Assembly (NCBI RefSeq): GCF_004331675.1
Contig: NZ_SJSN01000003.1
Location: forward strand, 248,001-312,000
Direction of reading: 5' to 3'
Origin: Pedobacter frigidisoli
GTDB lineage: Bacteria > Bacteroidota > Bacteroidia > Sphingobacteriales > Sphingobacteriaceae
Length of the DNA: 64,000 nt
Part shown: piece after piece, positions 34,559 through 44,152 of the stretch
Position numbering within the stretch: position 1 is the stretch's first letter
Layout of the letters: each line of letters begins with the position of its first letter
The notes under the pieces: generated by a model
Databases searched by the model: none
Seen by the model: only the letters and a program-made list of their open reading frames with translations
Told to the model about the DNA's origin: nothing
Position numbers and translations under genes: made by a program

Positions 34559-36196
34559 TTACATCATGCCGCCCATGCCACCTCCGCCACCCATAGGAGG
34601 CATAGAAGCGCCACCTTCTTCAGGTTCGTCTGCTAAAACAACTTCTGTTGTTAATAACATCGCTGCGATAGATGCTGCATTTTCTAATGCTACACGACTT
34701 ACTTTAGTTGGATCGATAACACCAGCACCAATTAAGTTTTCGTATACGTCAGTACGAGCATTGTAACCGAAATCGCCTGTTCCTTCTTTAACCTTTTGAA
34801 CTACGATAGAACCTTCAATACCTGCGTTTTCGCAAATTTGACGTAATGGCTCTTCAATAGCACGACGGATAATCTGAATACCAGTGTTTTCATCTTCATT
34901 AATTCCTTTTAAATCAGCTAAAGCCTCAACCGCACGGATGAAAGCAACACCACCACCAGCAACAATACCTTCTTCTACAGCTGCACGAGTTGCATGTAAA
35001 GCATCATCAACACGGTCTTTTTTCTCTTTCATTTCAACCTCACTAGCTGCACCTACGTAAAGAACCGCAACACCGCCAGCTAATTTAGCCAAACGCTCTT
35101 GTAATTTTTCTTTATCGTAATCAGATGTAGTTGTATCTATTTGTGCCTTAATTTGGCTAACACGAGATTTAATATCATCAGAATTACCAGCACCGTTGAT
35201 TACAGTTGTATTGTCTTTATCAACAACAACTTTCTCAGCAGAACCTAAGTAAGTTAAATCAGCATTTTCTAACTTATAACCTCTTTCTTCTGAAACCACG
35301 ATACCGCCAGTTAAGATTGCAATGTCTTCTAACATAGCTTTTCTTCTATCACCAAAACCTGGAGCTTTAACCGCAACAACTTTTAACGAACCACGGATTT
35401 TGTTTACTACCAAAGTAGCTAAAGCTTCACCATCTAAATCTTCAGAAATGATCACTAAAGGTTTACCAGTTTGAACAGTTTTTTCTAAAACTGGCAACAA
35501 TTCTTTCATGTTGCTAATTTTTTTGTCGTAGATTAGAATGTAAGGATTTTCTAATTCCGCTTCCATTTTATCTGCATTGGTAACAAAGTATGGAGATAAA
35601 TAACCTCTATCAAATTGCATACCCTCAACAGTTTTAACTTCAGTTTCAGTACCTTTTGCTTCTTCAACAGTAATTACACCATCTTTACCCACTTTGCTCA
35701 TTGCCTCAGCAATTAACGAACCGATTACCTCATCATTGTTTGCTGAGATAGATGCAACTTGTTTGATTTTGTTGTTATCATCACCAACAGCTTGAGATTG
35801 TGCTTTTAAGTTAGCAACAACAGCAAGAACTGCTTTATCAATACCACGTTTTAAATCCATTGGATTTGCACCAGCAGCAACATTTTTAATACCAGTAGTA
35901 ATAATCGCTTGAGCTAAAACTGTAGCAGTTGTAGTTCCATCACCAGCAATATCTGCTGTTTTAGAAGCTACTTCCTTAACCATTTGAGCGCCCATGTTTT
36001 CAACCGCATCTTTCAATTCGATTTCTTTTGCAACCGTAACACCATCTTTGGTAATTGCTGGTGAACCGAACTTTTTATCGATGATTACGTTACGACCTTT
36101 TGGGCCTAAGGTTACTTTTACTGCATTTGCAAGAATATCAACACCTCTTTTCAGGGCATCGCGTGCTTCTACGTTATATTTTACTTGTTTTGACAT
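34559..36196 (-). CDS. groL: 60-kDa chaperonin GroEL
   Basis: 545 residues from [18 protein letters not shown] (36196); the longer frame to 36253 includes the spacer. The sequence is a full Gro[32 protein letters not shown] (ATP site), [12 protein letters not shown], and the C-terminal GGM-rich tail [10 protein letters not shown]. It forms the double-ring folding chamber capped by GroES, driven by ATP. GroES is encoded 126 bp upstream. The spacer between them (36197-36322) is AT-rich and contains several near-repeats of ATTCAATCATT. Confidence 0.98.
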   Translation of the reverse strand: MSKQVKYNVEARDALKRGVDILANAVKVTLGPKGRNVIIDKKFGSPAITKDGVTVAKEIELKDAVENMGAQMVKEVASKTADIAGDGTTTATVLAQAIITTGIKNVAAGANPMDLKRGIDKAVLAVVANLKAQSQAVGDDNNKIKQVASISANNDEVIGSLIAEAMSKVGKDGVITVEEAKGTETEVKTVEGMQFDRGYLSPYFVTNADKMEAELENPYILIYDKKISNMKELLPVLEKTVQTGKPLVIISEDLDGEALATLVVNKIRGSLKVVAVKAPGFGDRRKAMLEDIAILTGGIVVSEERGYKLENADLTYLGSAEKVVVDKDNTTVINGAGNSDDIKSRVSQIKAQIDTTTSDYDKEKLQERLAKLAGGVAVLYVGAASEVEMKEKKDRVDDALHATRAAVEEGIVAGGGVAFIRAVEALADLKGINEDENTGIQIIRRAIEEPLRQICENAGIEGSIVVQKVKEGTGDFGYNARTDVYENLIGAGVIDPTKVSRVALENAASIAAMLLTTEVVLADEPEEGGASMPPMGGGGGMGGMM

Positions 36197-36322
36197 TTTG
36201 TTTTTGAATTTTGAATGATTGTATGAGAGAATGATTGAATGTTCATTCCTCAAATTCTTTATAATTATTTATTTGACCTATGCTGAATTCACTCATTCGA
36301 AATTCAGTCATTCAATCATTAA

Positions 36323-36613
36323 TTATCCTACAACAGCGTAAATATCTGTTTCACGCATGATTAGGTAATCTTGGCCTTCGTAAGGGAATTCGGTACCACC
36401 GTATTTACCATAAATAACAACATCGCCAACTTTAACGGTAGCTTTTTTACCTTCAGAATCTTCTTCAGAAACAGAAACTACAGTTCCTTTAGATGGTTTT
36501 TCTTTAGCAGTATCAGGGATATACAAACCCGATGCAGTTTTTTCTTCTGCCGCAGCCGGTTCTACGATTACTCTGTTCGAACTGCCAGCAATTGGTTTAA
36601 GGTTTAACGCCAT
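36323..36613 (-). CDS. groS: 10-kDa co-chaperonin GroES
   Basis: 96 residues: MALNLKPIAGSSNRVIVEPAAAEEKTASGLYIPDTAKEKPSKGTVVSV, then VGDVVIYGKYGGTEFPYEGQDYLIMRETDIYAVVG. Core barrel, mobile loop (KTASGLYIPDTAKEKP, which contacts GroEL) and beta-hairpin roof are all present at standard length. First gene of the groES-groEL pair. No CIRCE operator (TTAGCACTC repeat) is visible upstream. Confidence 0.98.
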   Translation of the reverse strand: MALNLKPIAGSSNRVIVEPAAAEEKTASGLYIPDTAKEKPSKGTVVSVSEEDSEGKKATVKVGDVVIYGKYGGTEFPYEGQDYLIMRETDIYAVVG

Positions 36614-36664
36614 AACTTTTATTATTTTTTATTTTGATTTAAGTTTTTTACTACCCATACAATT

Positions 36665-36681
36665 AACACTTTTTGTGCCAA
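36665..36681 (-). promoter_or_regulatory. Possible sigma-54-like promoter upstream of groES
   Basis: On the minus strand TTGGCAC (36675-36681) is followed by AAAAA and GTGTT (36665-36669). The -24 half is perfect, and the GG is followed after ten bases by GT where sigma-54 promoters have GC, so the match is partial. It lies 52 bp before the groES start. Confidence 0.25.
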
Positions 36682-36816
36682 TAGGTTTAGAGGGACAAAT
36701 TTTCACCAAACTGTCAAAAACGCTACCCCAAATAAGAATGCTCGTGTCAGCTTGGCAGAGAAGATTTGTGTTAAATGTCAAATAAAGATTTTCATCCAAA
36801 CCAAATTATAGGCATC

Positions 36817-36899
36817 CGTCATTGCGAGGCACGAAGCAATCTCAATGCGATAGGTTGGTTAGCGAAAGTTTTAGGATTGCTTCGTGCCTCGCAATGACG
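36817..36899. repeat. REP-like long palindrome, copy 2
   Basis: CGTCATTGCGAGGCACGAAG... and its inverted copy ending GCCTCGCAATGACG enclose about 32 bp. Arms of about 24 bp pair almost perfectly. It sits in the gap upstream of groES and downstream of the broken PAP2 gene, with no gene of its own. Highly similar to 41855-41936. Confidence 0.92.
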
Positions 36900-36969
36900 G
36901 AAATGCGTCAGAATGTACCGTCTAAATTAATACTTAATAAAGCTTTTGAAAAGGACTATAACAATGATA

Positions 36970-38314
36970 CTACCACAAAAAAGCCGTCAACCCTAAACCA
37001 AAGGTGATGTGGTTAAACTTTACTTTTTCGCTTCCTTGGTTTTTAAAAGTGTAATTTCCATCTGAATTAATTTGGTCGATAACATCTACAGTGAAGTCAT
37101 TATTGGAATCGAAATAACTTACGTAAGCTTTAACACCAGGATTTCGTTTCACTTGTTTTTGAATACCCAATCCTGCCGACCAACTAAAGGCCGATTCTGG
37201 TTTATAGCGAAAAAACGGCAACTCTTTCCCCTTAAAAAGGTCTTGATAGTCCTCCTTGATGTTCAAAATTACTTCGCCTTGCGCACCTGCTGATGTACCA
37301 CCGTTAAGCTTTCCAGTTATGAACCAATTTTTAGGAAGTGGAATGCTAAAGTTGGCTGGGTATAAAACCTATCACTCACAGTTAATATATCTGGATCGGC
37401 AAAATCGAGTTGATCATCATTCATTGGAAAGCTCGAGAAAGCAAACTCGGCACCAATGCCCACATTTTTAGAAAAAAACCAAGCACCTTCCAAGCCAAAG
37501 TTAAAGCCAGTTTTGGCGTAAAGGCCACTGTTTTTATCTGTTAAATCTTTGCTTAATGCTTCCGCATAGTCCAAACGAAGTTCGATGAAGCTGGGGTTTA
37601 AATGTACTGGAATCGGGTTATTATTTAATTTAATGTGCTCACCATGTTCTTTGAAAATTCTATCGGCAATAACATAACCAACCTCGGTTGATAAAATTCC
37701 AATTCCGGCGCCAGCCAAAACATCCGAAATCCAATGTCTATAGTTAAGTTCTCTGCCCACTGCTGTTGCGGTTGCCGCGGTGTAGGCACCAATACTGTAA
37801 AGTGGAGATCGATATTGCCCATACTCTTTGTGTAAGAATGTAGCATTCATAAACGAATTGGCCGTATGGCCGGATGGAAAAGAATTATGAGTGCTTCCGT
37901 CTGGTCGCTCCACCTTCGCCGTGTATTTAACCGTATTTACAACCGAGGCCATAATTACAGCAGAAAAAGCATAAGAAACTAACGCTCTTCCAATTTTATG
38001 CTTGCCCTTTATCCCTGCCGCATTTAGGGCAAAAACCGTTGCCACTGGCGCATATTGCAGGTAATCATCATAGTGATATCTAAAAGTTGGGAGATAGCGA
38101 TTTCGAAGTTCTCGCACATCTTTTCTAACACCCCAAGTAGCGGCACTACCTGCCAATAATAGAACTGGAACGGAAGAGATTCGCACCGCTTTCGACTTAA
38201 AGAAGTTATCCTTTACAATGGTGCTGTCGATAATCTCAATTTGTTGTGAATAGGAATTTTGGGCAATTAAAAAAGTCAATATCGTACCCAAGAGAAATGA
38301 AGAGCATTTTTCAT
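36970..38314 (-). pseudogene. Frameshifted PAP2 phosphatase/outer-membrane-barrel gene
   Basis: Two minus-strand frames belong to one gene. Frame A (stop 37317) holds a PAP2 lipid-phosphatase-like domain with signatures KVERPDGSTHNSFPSGHTANSF and NYRHWISDVLAGAG, then beta-strands of a barrel. It ends at FHFLKIGS, but shifting by one base at the T run 37328-37332 (an A run in the gene) continues as WFITGKLNGGTSAGAQG and NIKEDYQDLFKGKELPFF to the natural end LGLTAFLW at 36970. At the 5' end, the only good start, ATG at 38312-38314, reads MKKCSSFLLGTILTFLIAQN only if one A is added to the run at 38307-38311. Both lesions are loss of one A from six. Either a decaying gene or homopolymer sequencing errors. 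Confidence 0.75.
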
Positions 38315-38422
38315 ATTGAGGAAGCCTAATCAGAAGACCTTTATCTAAGATTAAAGATAATAATTTTTACTTTTTCACAGAATAGAAAAACTGATTTAAT
38401 AAATTTTAAGATTGTTATAAAC

Positions 38423-38454
38423 CAAAAAAGCTTTCCCTTTTGAGGGAAGCTTTT
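38423..38454 (-). terminator. Terminator after secG
   Basis: AAAAAAGCTTTCCC and GGGAAGCTTTT pair around a short loop (38423-38454), giving a T tract on the minus strand. It lies 23 bp after the secG stop codon. Confidence 0.75.
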
Positions 38455-38476
38455 AAAATTAATGCTTTACGATTAA

Positions 38477-38833
38477 TTATTTCTTTGTAGTATCTGCTGG
38501 TGCAGGTGCTACAGGTTTAGTACTATTTAACCCGCCACCAAGTGGAGATGGTGATGGTGTTTTATCTAAACGTTCTTGAATAGCTGAGTTACCAACCGCT
38601 GTTGCGCCACCACCAGTTTTAGCAATGGTAGTAATTGATAATGTTAAAACAACAATCGCTGCTAACAATATCCACGATCCTTTTTCTAAAACATCACCAG
38701 TACGTTGTACACCAAACATATTGCTTGTACCGCCACCAGCCGCTAAACCACCACCTTTAGGATTTTGTATCAATACAAATAAGCCTAAAGCTACACACAC
38801 AACAATTAATAAAATGATCAAAAAGGTTACCAT
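38477..38833 (-). CDS. secG: Preprotein translocase subunit SecG
   Basis: 118 residues with two membrane helices (about 2-22 and 54-74) joined by IQNPKGGGLAAGGGTSNMFGVQRTGDVLEKGSW, the SecG signature loop (GGG...FG..R). The C-terminal tail is Pro/Ser/Gly-rich and longer than in E. coli. SecG is the small accessory subunit of the SecYEG channel in the inner membrane. It is the last gene of a minus-strand run, 14 bp after the hypothetical gene. Confidence 0.92.
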   Translation of the reverse strand: MVTFLIILLIVVCVALGLFVLIQNPKGGGLAAGGGTSNMFGVQRTGDVLEKGSWILLAAIVVLTLSITTIAKTGGGATAVGNSAIQERLDKTPSPSPLGGGLNSTKPVAPAPADTTKK

Positions 38834-38847
38834 GGCAATATTATATT

Positions 38848-39921
38848 TTAAAATTTCTTTTCTATAGATTGGATAAGGTCGGCAAAGTAACCACTTTTTT
38901 CTGGATATTTCAAACTTAATTTTTTATAAGTATCTATGGCTTTGTGGTAAAGCATTTGCTCGATATAAATTTTGGCCAAAGTTTCAGAAACCAAGTCGTA
39001 ACGGTCTTCTGCACTCTTTTTCGCTTTGTTCTCGTTATCGATCTGCTCTGGTTTTGGTGGTTTTATTGTTGGGTCTTCCTTTAAAAACTTATCGATAATC
39101 TCTGCTCCCTTTGCATCCTTAACCTCTCCGTTAGGATATTCGGCCAAGTGATCTGCAACCTCGAACGGTGTTTGAATATGAAAGATATGCTCTACAAACT
39201 GCTGTTGAAACTCAGCACGATTTTGTTGTTGCGTTGGCTGAGTTTGCTTTTTTGCCAAACCTGGCTTTGGTTGAGCATAAGGCTGAAAAATTTGTTCATG
39301 CTCCTTACGTGTTTTAGCCAACCACCATAAAAAGGTATAAGGTAATTGATCGTCATCGTATTTAGAAACGCGATGAAGTTCAGGCTCATCGGGAACAACA
39401 GTTTCTATGTGCGGTGCTTCTACAACAACGTCTGTGCTCAATTTTTGCTCAAAAGCGAAGAAATCTGAGGCAGCAATGCTTTCAATAAAAGAATCTTCCT
39501 CAACGGGCAAATCCATTAAATGGCTATCGATGCCTGGTAAATTATTCGGCGTTTCTATATTAATGGGCTGGGTAATATTTGGTACCGAAACCTCATTTGG
39601 TTCGCCAATTTCATCAAAAATCTCTTGCTCATCTTGGCTACTTTCCGCATCAATCTCAGCAAAAGCACGCTCATCTTCAAGCGCTGTTATTTCTTCCACA
39701 TCTTCTTTTATCGAAACCATATTCAACACATGGAACAGCACATTTCCCTGACTATATAAAGCCGCTTTAGGAATAAATGAAGCTTCGGCTTTTGCCAACA
39801 ACAAATGAATGGGCTGGGCATAAGGATATAAGGCTGCCATTTCCTTTAACATGGGTACATGCTCTGGCCCAACCTTTCCGGGTTGTGCAAGTAAATTTGC
39901 CAGTAGCTTATTGTTATCCAT
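38848..39921 (-). CDS. Hypothetical protein with C-terminal TPR-like helices
   Basis: 357 residues. N-terminal about 55 residues are helical (LLAQPGKVGPEHVPMLKEMAALYPYAQPIHLLLAKA), followed by a long acidic, low-complexity middle (EEITALEDERAFAEIDAESSQDEQEIFDEIGE...), a Gln-rich stretch (KKQTQPTQQQNRAEFQQQF) and a C-terminal TPR-like pair ending AKIYIEQMLYHKAIDTYKKLSLKYPEKSGYFADLIQSIEKK. No signal peptide or membrane helix. I know this type from Sphingobacteriaceae as an unassigned protein. It lies between LptE-like and secG, 14 bp from secG. Confidence 0.7.
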   Translation of the reverse strand: MDNNKLLANLLAQPGKVGPEHVPMLKEMAALYPYAQPIHLLLAKAEASFIPKAALYSQGNVLFHVLNMVSIKEDVEEITALEDERAFAEIDAESSQDEQEIFDEIGEPNEVSVPNITQPINIETPNNLPGIDSHLMDLPVEEDSFIESIAASDFFAFEQKLSTDVVVEAPHIETVVPDEPELHRVSKYDDDQLPYTFLWWLAKTRKEHEQIFQPYAQPKPGLAKKQTQPTQQQNRAEFQQQFVEHIFHIQTPFEVADHLAEYPNGEVKDAKGAEIIDKFLKEDPTIKPPKPEQIDNENKAKKSAEDRYDLVSETLAKIYIEQMLYHKAIDTYKKLSLKYPEKSGYFADLIQSIEKKF

Positions 39922-39994
39922 TATCGAGGTTTGCCGCTAAGTTAAAAAATGTAGGCGGTTTTTTGAAAAACTTTGTCTAAGATCACTTAGATTA

Positions 39995-40507
39995 TTACCA
40001 TTGCGCAAAAGCTCTGTTGAAAATATCTTCCGTAAGCTGTTTGTTAATATTTTCAATTGCGCCAGGCAATAAAGATTGTATCGGCGCACCAGCCAATGGA
40101 AAATCGAAGTTACGCGTAAAACTTTCCTCGAAGCTATTTTTAGTGCCGGGTTTATCTAAAGTACTCGTGTATTTAACAGATATTGTAATGGTTAGTCTGT
40201 TTGCCCCAGCGGTAGGTGTAGTGCTAGATTGTAGCGCTACCGGTTTAATGTCGTAACCTGTAATTCTTCCCTCGAAAGTTGCATCGGCCTCATTGGTAAC
40301 TAAACTTAGGTTGGTTTGATTACGAATTCTGGTTTTTAAAGCCTCGGTAAATTGATTGCTTAAGGTAGGTATAACCAATGGCGCATTATTTTCAAATACC
40401 CTCACATTTACCGTTTTTAAACCTACGGTAGAAGCTCCGCTAAACTTGTAAGAACAAGCGTTAAGCGCAATCGCGATTAGGATTAATGTGAATAATTTTA
40501 TTTTCAT
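39995..40507 (-). CDS. lptE: LptE-like outer-membrane lipoprotein
   Basis: 170 residues from MKIKLFTLILIAIALNACSYKFSG; a TTG at 40549 is less likely. The lipobox LNAC gives a lipid-modified Cys, with the YKFSG motif right after it, as in Bacteroidota LptE-family proteins. The rest (VNVRVFENNAPLVIPTLSNQFTEALKTRI, ADATFEGRITGYDIKPVA, LTITISVKYT, FNRAFAQW) is an alpha-beta sandwich. LptE plugs LptD for lipopolysaccharide assembly; the name rests on the family pattern, not on a search. It begins 44 bp after the sigma-54 activator gene on the same strand. Confidence 0.82.
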   Translation of the reverse strand: MKIKLFTLILIAIALNACSYKFSGASTVGLKTVNVRVFENNAPLVIPTLSNQFTEALKTRIRNQTNLSLVTNEADATFEGRITGYDIKPVALQSSTTPTAGANRLTITISVKYTSTLDKPGTKNSFEESFTRNFDFPLAGAPIQSLLPGAIENINKQLTEDIFNRAFAQW

Positions 40508-40550
40508 AAAGGCTAAATTAGAGCTTGATTTCTTAATCACAATACGCAAC

Positions 40551-41801
40551 TTATAAATTTAATTCTTTTATCTTTCGGTAGAGCGTACGTTCAGATATTC
40601 CAAGTTCTTGTGCTGCAAATTTACGCTTGCCCTTATGTTTTTTCAATGCTTTTTTTATCAGGTCAGATTCCTTATCAATTAGTGATAAAGATTCTTCAAC
40701 CTCTTCTGCATCATGAGCAAAGTAATCGGCATTGCCATTATTGTTGTTATTATTACTACCGTTTGGTGTTGGCTGCTGAATGGTAAAGGCATGTTCTTGG
40801 CCAGCTGGCAATTCTACGTCTCTGTAGAGTTGATTGATGTACTGTGGATTATCAGCCAAAACCGTTGCCGTATTTCCACCATGTTGAATGATTTCTGCCA
40901 CCAATTTTTTAAGCTCCACCATATCCTTTTTCATATCGAAAAGCACCTTGTACAAAATATCTCTTTCTGTAAAATCTTCTTTCGATTGAGAATTGATAGT
41001 CATTGGCAAGTTACTGCCAGCTTCATTTGGAATATAGTTTAAAATTGCCTGTCCGGTTACGTTTCTTTCTTTCTCTAAAACGCAAATTTGCTCGGCGATA
41101 TTCTTTAACTGTCGAACATTACCCGGCCAGCTATAATTGGTTAAAATTTGTACTGCATCTGGCTCTAAATGCAAAGCCGGACTGCGATATTTATCACTAA
41201 AATCGGCAGCAAACTTTCTAAACAATAAATAAATATCCTCTTTACGCTCATGCAAAGCAGGAATGCGCAATGGAACAGTATTTAATCTGTAGTATAAATC
41301 TTCACGGAATTTTCCGTTTTTAACGCGGTTATAGACATCAACATTGGTGGCTGCGATAATCCGAACTTCTGTTTTTTGAACTTTTGATGAACCAACGCGT
41401 AAATATTCGCCACTTTCTAAAATCCTCAACAAACGGGCCTGAGTACCCAAAGGTAATTCGGCAACCTCATCTAAGAAAATTGTTCCGCCGTTGGCAACTT
41501 CGAAATAACCTTTACGGGCTTCGTGTGCTCCTGTAAACGAACCTTTCTCGTGGCCAAATAATTCTGAATCGATTGTTCCCTCAGGAATGGCGCCACAATT
41601 TACGGCAATAAAAGGCCCGTGTTTGCGGGCACTCATTTGATGGATAATTTGCGAGAAAACCTCTTTACCACTTCCACTTTCACCAGTAATTAACACCGAC
41701 ATATCGGTTGGCGCTACCTGGCTTGCAATATCGATGGCACGATTAAGTAACGGCGAATTGCCAATAATACCGAACCGCTGTTTTATATTTTGTGTATCCA
41801 T
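40551..41801 (-). CDS. Sigma-54-dependent transcriptional activator without receiver domain
   Basis: 416 residues. AAA+ domain about 10-245: Walker A GESGSGKE, the L1 loop motif written GSFTGA instead of the usual GAFTGA (FGHEKGSFTGAHEARKG), Walker B GTIFLDEVAELP, and R fingers NGKFREDLYYRLNTVPLRIP. A linker with an Asn-rich stretch and acidic segment leads to a C-terminal Fis-type helix-turn-helix AAQELGISERTLYRKIKEL. No receiver, GAF or PAS domain precedes the AAA+ part, so regulation must come from interaction or expression. It activates sigma-54 RNA polymerase. The next gene begins 43 bp downstream. Confidence 0.94.
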   Translation of the reverse strand: MDTQNIKQRFGIIGNSPLLNRAIDIASQVAPTDMSVLITGESGSGKEVFSQIIHQMSARKHGPFIAVNCGAIPEGTIDSELFGHEKGSFTGAHEARKGYFEVANGGTIFLDEVAELPLGTQARLLRILESGEYLRVGSSKVQKTEVRIIAATNVDVYNRVKNGKFREDLYYRLNTVPLRIPALHERKEDIYLLFRKFAADFSDKYRSPALHLEPDAVQILTNYSWPGNVRQLKNIAEQICVLEKERNVTGQAILNYIPNEAGSNLPMTINSQSKEDFTERDILYKVLFDMKKDMVELKKLVAEIIQHGGNTATVLADNPQYINQLYRDVELPAGQEHAFTIQQPTPNGSNNNNNNGNADYFAHDAEEVEESLSLIDKESDLIKKALKKHKGKRKFAAQELGISERTLYRKIKELNL

Positions 41802-41854
41802 TTATTAGTATTGAGTATCAGGTATCAAGACTGGGTATTTAATCAGACCAGCTC

Positions 41855-41936
41855 CGTCATTGCGAGGCACGAAGCAATTTTACTACTTGAGGTTTAGAGC
41901 GACCGCATTAGGATTGCTTCGTGCCTCGCAATGACG
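41855..41936. repeat. REP-like long palindrome, copy 3
   Basis: Same arms as 36817-36899 (GCGAGGCACGAAGCAATTTT / GGATTGCTTCGTGCCTCGC), enclosing a 25-30 bp region of different sequence. It lies 5 bp downstream of the miaB stop codon and 53 bp upstream of the sigma-54 activator start, so it may act as a terminator or attenuator between them. Confidence 0.92.
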
Positions 41937-41941
41937 AAACC

Positions 41942-43357
41942 TTAAACTATTCTTCCAATCAGCGTAGCTGATGTGCATTTTTCAATTAATACGTTTGCGT
42001 ACTGGCCAGGCTTAACACCATCAATTGCAGGGAAAATTGCCATTGCTCCGCTATCTCCTCTTCCACAATAATCCTGGTCAGATTTTTTTGATGTTCCCTC
42101 GATTAACACACGAACCGTTTTGCCAATCCATTCTTGCAAACGCAATAATGAATGCGCTTGTTGCTTAGCTAAAATTTCGGCCAATCTGCGTTTTTTAACT
42201 TCTTCGGGAATATCATCTTCTAGCTTACGGGCGGCCAATGTTCCTGGTCTTTCAGAATAAGTGAAATTATAGGCAAAATCATATTTCACGTAATCCAACA
42301 TGCTCAAAGTATCCTGATGTTCTTCTTCAGTTTCGGTGCAGAAACCTGCGATGATATCGGTAGAAATTGCACAACCTGGAATAATATTTTTAATCGCATC
42401 AATACGATTGATATACCATTCACGGCTATAAGTTCTGTTCATTAAATCCAAAATACGTGTATTTCCCGATTGAACAGGCAAGTGAATATAATTGCAAATG
42501 TTATCGTATTTGGCGATGGTATATAAAACCTCATCGGTAATATCTTTCGGGTGCGAGGTAGAGAAACGAACTCTTAAATCAGGATTTATCAACGCTGTTT
42601 GTTCCAGCAATTGAGCGAAATTCACCGTTTCAGTTCCATCTTCCGAAGTCCAAGTGTAAGAATCTACGTTCTGCCCCAAAAGTGTAACCTCACGATAGCC
42701 GGCCTCAAATAAACTTTGTGCTTCTGCTACAATCGAATGTGCATCGCGACTGCGTTCTCTGCCACGAGTAAATGGTACCACACAGAACGAACACATATTA
42801 TTACAACCACGGGTAATCGAAATAAAAGCAGTAATTCCGTTGCTGTTTAAACGAACCGGGCTAATATCTGCGTAAGTTTCCTCTCGAGATAAAAGTACAT
42901 TAACGGCTTTATGGCCACTTTCTACCTGCTCAATTAGGTTAGGCAAATCACGATAAGCATCCGGCCCAACAACTACATCTACCAAACGTTCTTCCTCTAA
43001 AAACTTAGATTTTAAACGTTCTGCCATGCAGCCTAAAACCCCAACAATCAACTTCGGATTACGACGCTTTTCTACCCCAAATTGCGACAAACGATTCCTT
43101 ACCCTTGTTTCTGCATTCTCACGAATGGAGCAAGTGTTGATGAAAATTACATCTGCTTCGTGGTAATCGCCAGTAGTCTCAAAACCTGTTTCAGAAAGGA
43201 TAGAAGCCACAATTTCACTATCAGCGAAGTTCATTGCGCAACCATAACTTTCGATGTATAATTTACGGGCATCAACTTTTATAGGCGTATCTAAAATTAA
43301 AGCTTCGCCTTGTCTGGTCTCATCGTGCGTCTTATCCTGTACTTGTAAATCAATCAT
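41942..43357 (-). CDS. miaB: tRNA-2-methylthio-N6-dimethylallyladenosine synthase MiaB
   Basis: 471 residues. UPF0004 N-terminal domain with the cysteines [30 protein letters not shown] and [11 protein letters not shown] binding the auxiliary cluster; radical-SAM core with CNNMCSFC (C-x-x-x-C-x-x-C) in ISITRGC; and a C-terminal TRAM domain ([26 protein letters not shown]). MiaB methylthiolates i6A37 of tRNAs reading UNN codons, using SAM twice. Full length and without defects. It has its own promoter and a REP element after the stop codon. Confidence 0.96.
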   Translation of the reverse strand: MIDLQVQDKTHDETRQGEALILDTPIKVDARKLYIESYGCAMNFADSEIVASILSETGFETTGDYHEADVIFINTCSIRENAETRVRNRLSQFGVEKRRNPKLIVGVLGCMAERLKSKFLEEERLVDVVVGPDAYRDLPNLIEQVESGHKAVNVLLSREETYADISPVRLNSNGITAFISITRGCNNMCSFCVVPFTRGRERSRDAHSIVAEAQSLFEAGYREVTLLGQNVDSYTWTSEDGTETVNFAQLLEQTALINPDLRVRFSTSHPKDITDEVLYTIAKYDNICNYIHLPVQSGNTRILDLMNRTYSREWYINRIDAIKNIIPGCAISTDIIAGFCTETEEEHQDTLSMLDYVKYDFAYNFTYSERPGTLAARKLEDDIPEEVKKRRLAEILAKQQAHSLLRLQEWIGKTVRVLIEGTSKKSDQDYCGRGDSGAMAIFPAIDGVKPGQYANVLIEKCTSATLIGRIV

Positions 43358-43380
43358 TATTTAAAAACTTTTGGGGATTG

Positions 43381-43413
43381 CAAAAATACATAAATAAAAT
43401 TAAAAGTGACAAA
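43381..43413 (-). promoter_or_regulatory. Bacteroidota-type promoter of miaB
   Basis: On the minus strand TTTG (43410-43413), a 21-bp spacer and TATTTTTG (43381-43388) match the -33 and -7 consensus. The start codon at 43357 is 24 bp further. Confidence 0.7.
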
Positions 43414-44152
43414 TTGACATATTTAGTTTAAATGTTTACAAATCGATTATTTTAATGACCTTGTTCGTTTAAACAAATGGCAATGAATTGGCTGTAAAAC
43501 TATTCTAAACCGAGCAACTTGCCTGTAAAATTCATTGCCGTTGACTTCAGTCAACGGAACCGTTACACATGCTAATTACCGTAAAATGATTTGGAAATTA
43601 ATTCTCCGGTTTCTATAGTGGTCTGCAGCCCCGCTATCCCTACTGCCGTGAAAAACGGCATTCGTACTATCGGGTTTATGAACAAAGGTTTTCATATACC
43701 ATCAAAAAAAACCAAATGAACCGTAAGTCAAAGTTTTAAAATTAGCACCAATTTAAGTTTGCATCGAATTTTTACCTCACCCTATCAAAGTTTTTGCATT
43801 GGCAACTATTATGCTGTCCCTCCCGATGTAAAATCGGGAGGGATTTAATGGACAGTGAATAATACACATTGGCTCAAGCACAGTCTCAATTTCCCCTCTA
43901 TCCAAGGAGAAAGATGCAATGCCAAACAATAACCATTACCGTTCATAGGGTGAGGTTTAGCTCAAAACACTTGGGTGAACAAAATTTTATTCTGCTTTAA
44001 AATGGTTCTCTTTATTAATAATAAATCCTCGATGAAATATATGCAGGGGTGAACAATCGCCCGTAAATTCATTGCCGTTCACTTCAATCAACGGAACATA
44101 CATTAAAAAACCTTTCTAGCCACTATCTGTTATTAAGCAATAACTTATAAAA
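43414..44152. repeat. Repeat-rich gap between miaB and the AsmA-like genes
   Basis: Two direct copies of TGTAAATTCATTGCCGTT-type sequence lie at 43523-43560 and 44063-44095, each with a CCGTTGACTTCAGTCAACGG-like hairpin (the second copy degenerate). Between them lie a modular hairpin repeat at 43585-43688 with inner TGCCGT/ACGGCA hairpin (43644-43660) and, at 43775-43960, blocks CTCACCCTATCAAAG, GTCCCTCCCGATG/ATCGGGAGGGA and AGGGTGAGG of the composite family. No reading frame is supported. Confidence 0.8.

Noticed and set aside
36197-36322. Short direct repeats in the groES-groEL spacer as a CRISPR-like array
   Set aside because: The ATTCAATCATT-like units are irregular, too short and not separated by unique spacers.
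43414-44152. Possible integron-like attC sites, given the paired GTTAG-type palindromes in this genome
   Set aside because: The palindromes lack the attC core spacing, no integrase gene is near and no cassette array follows.
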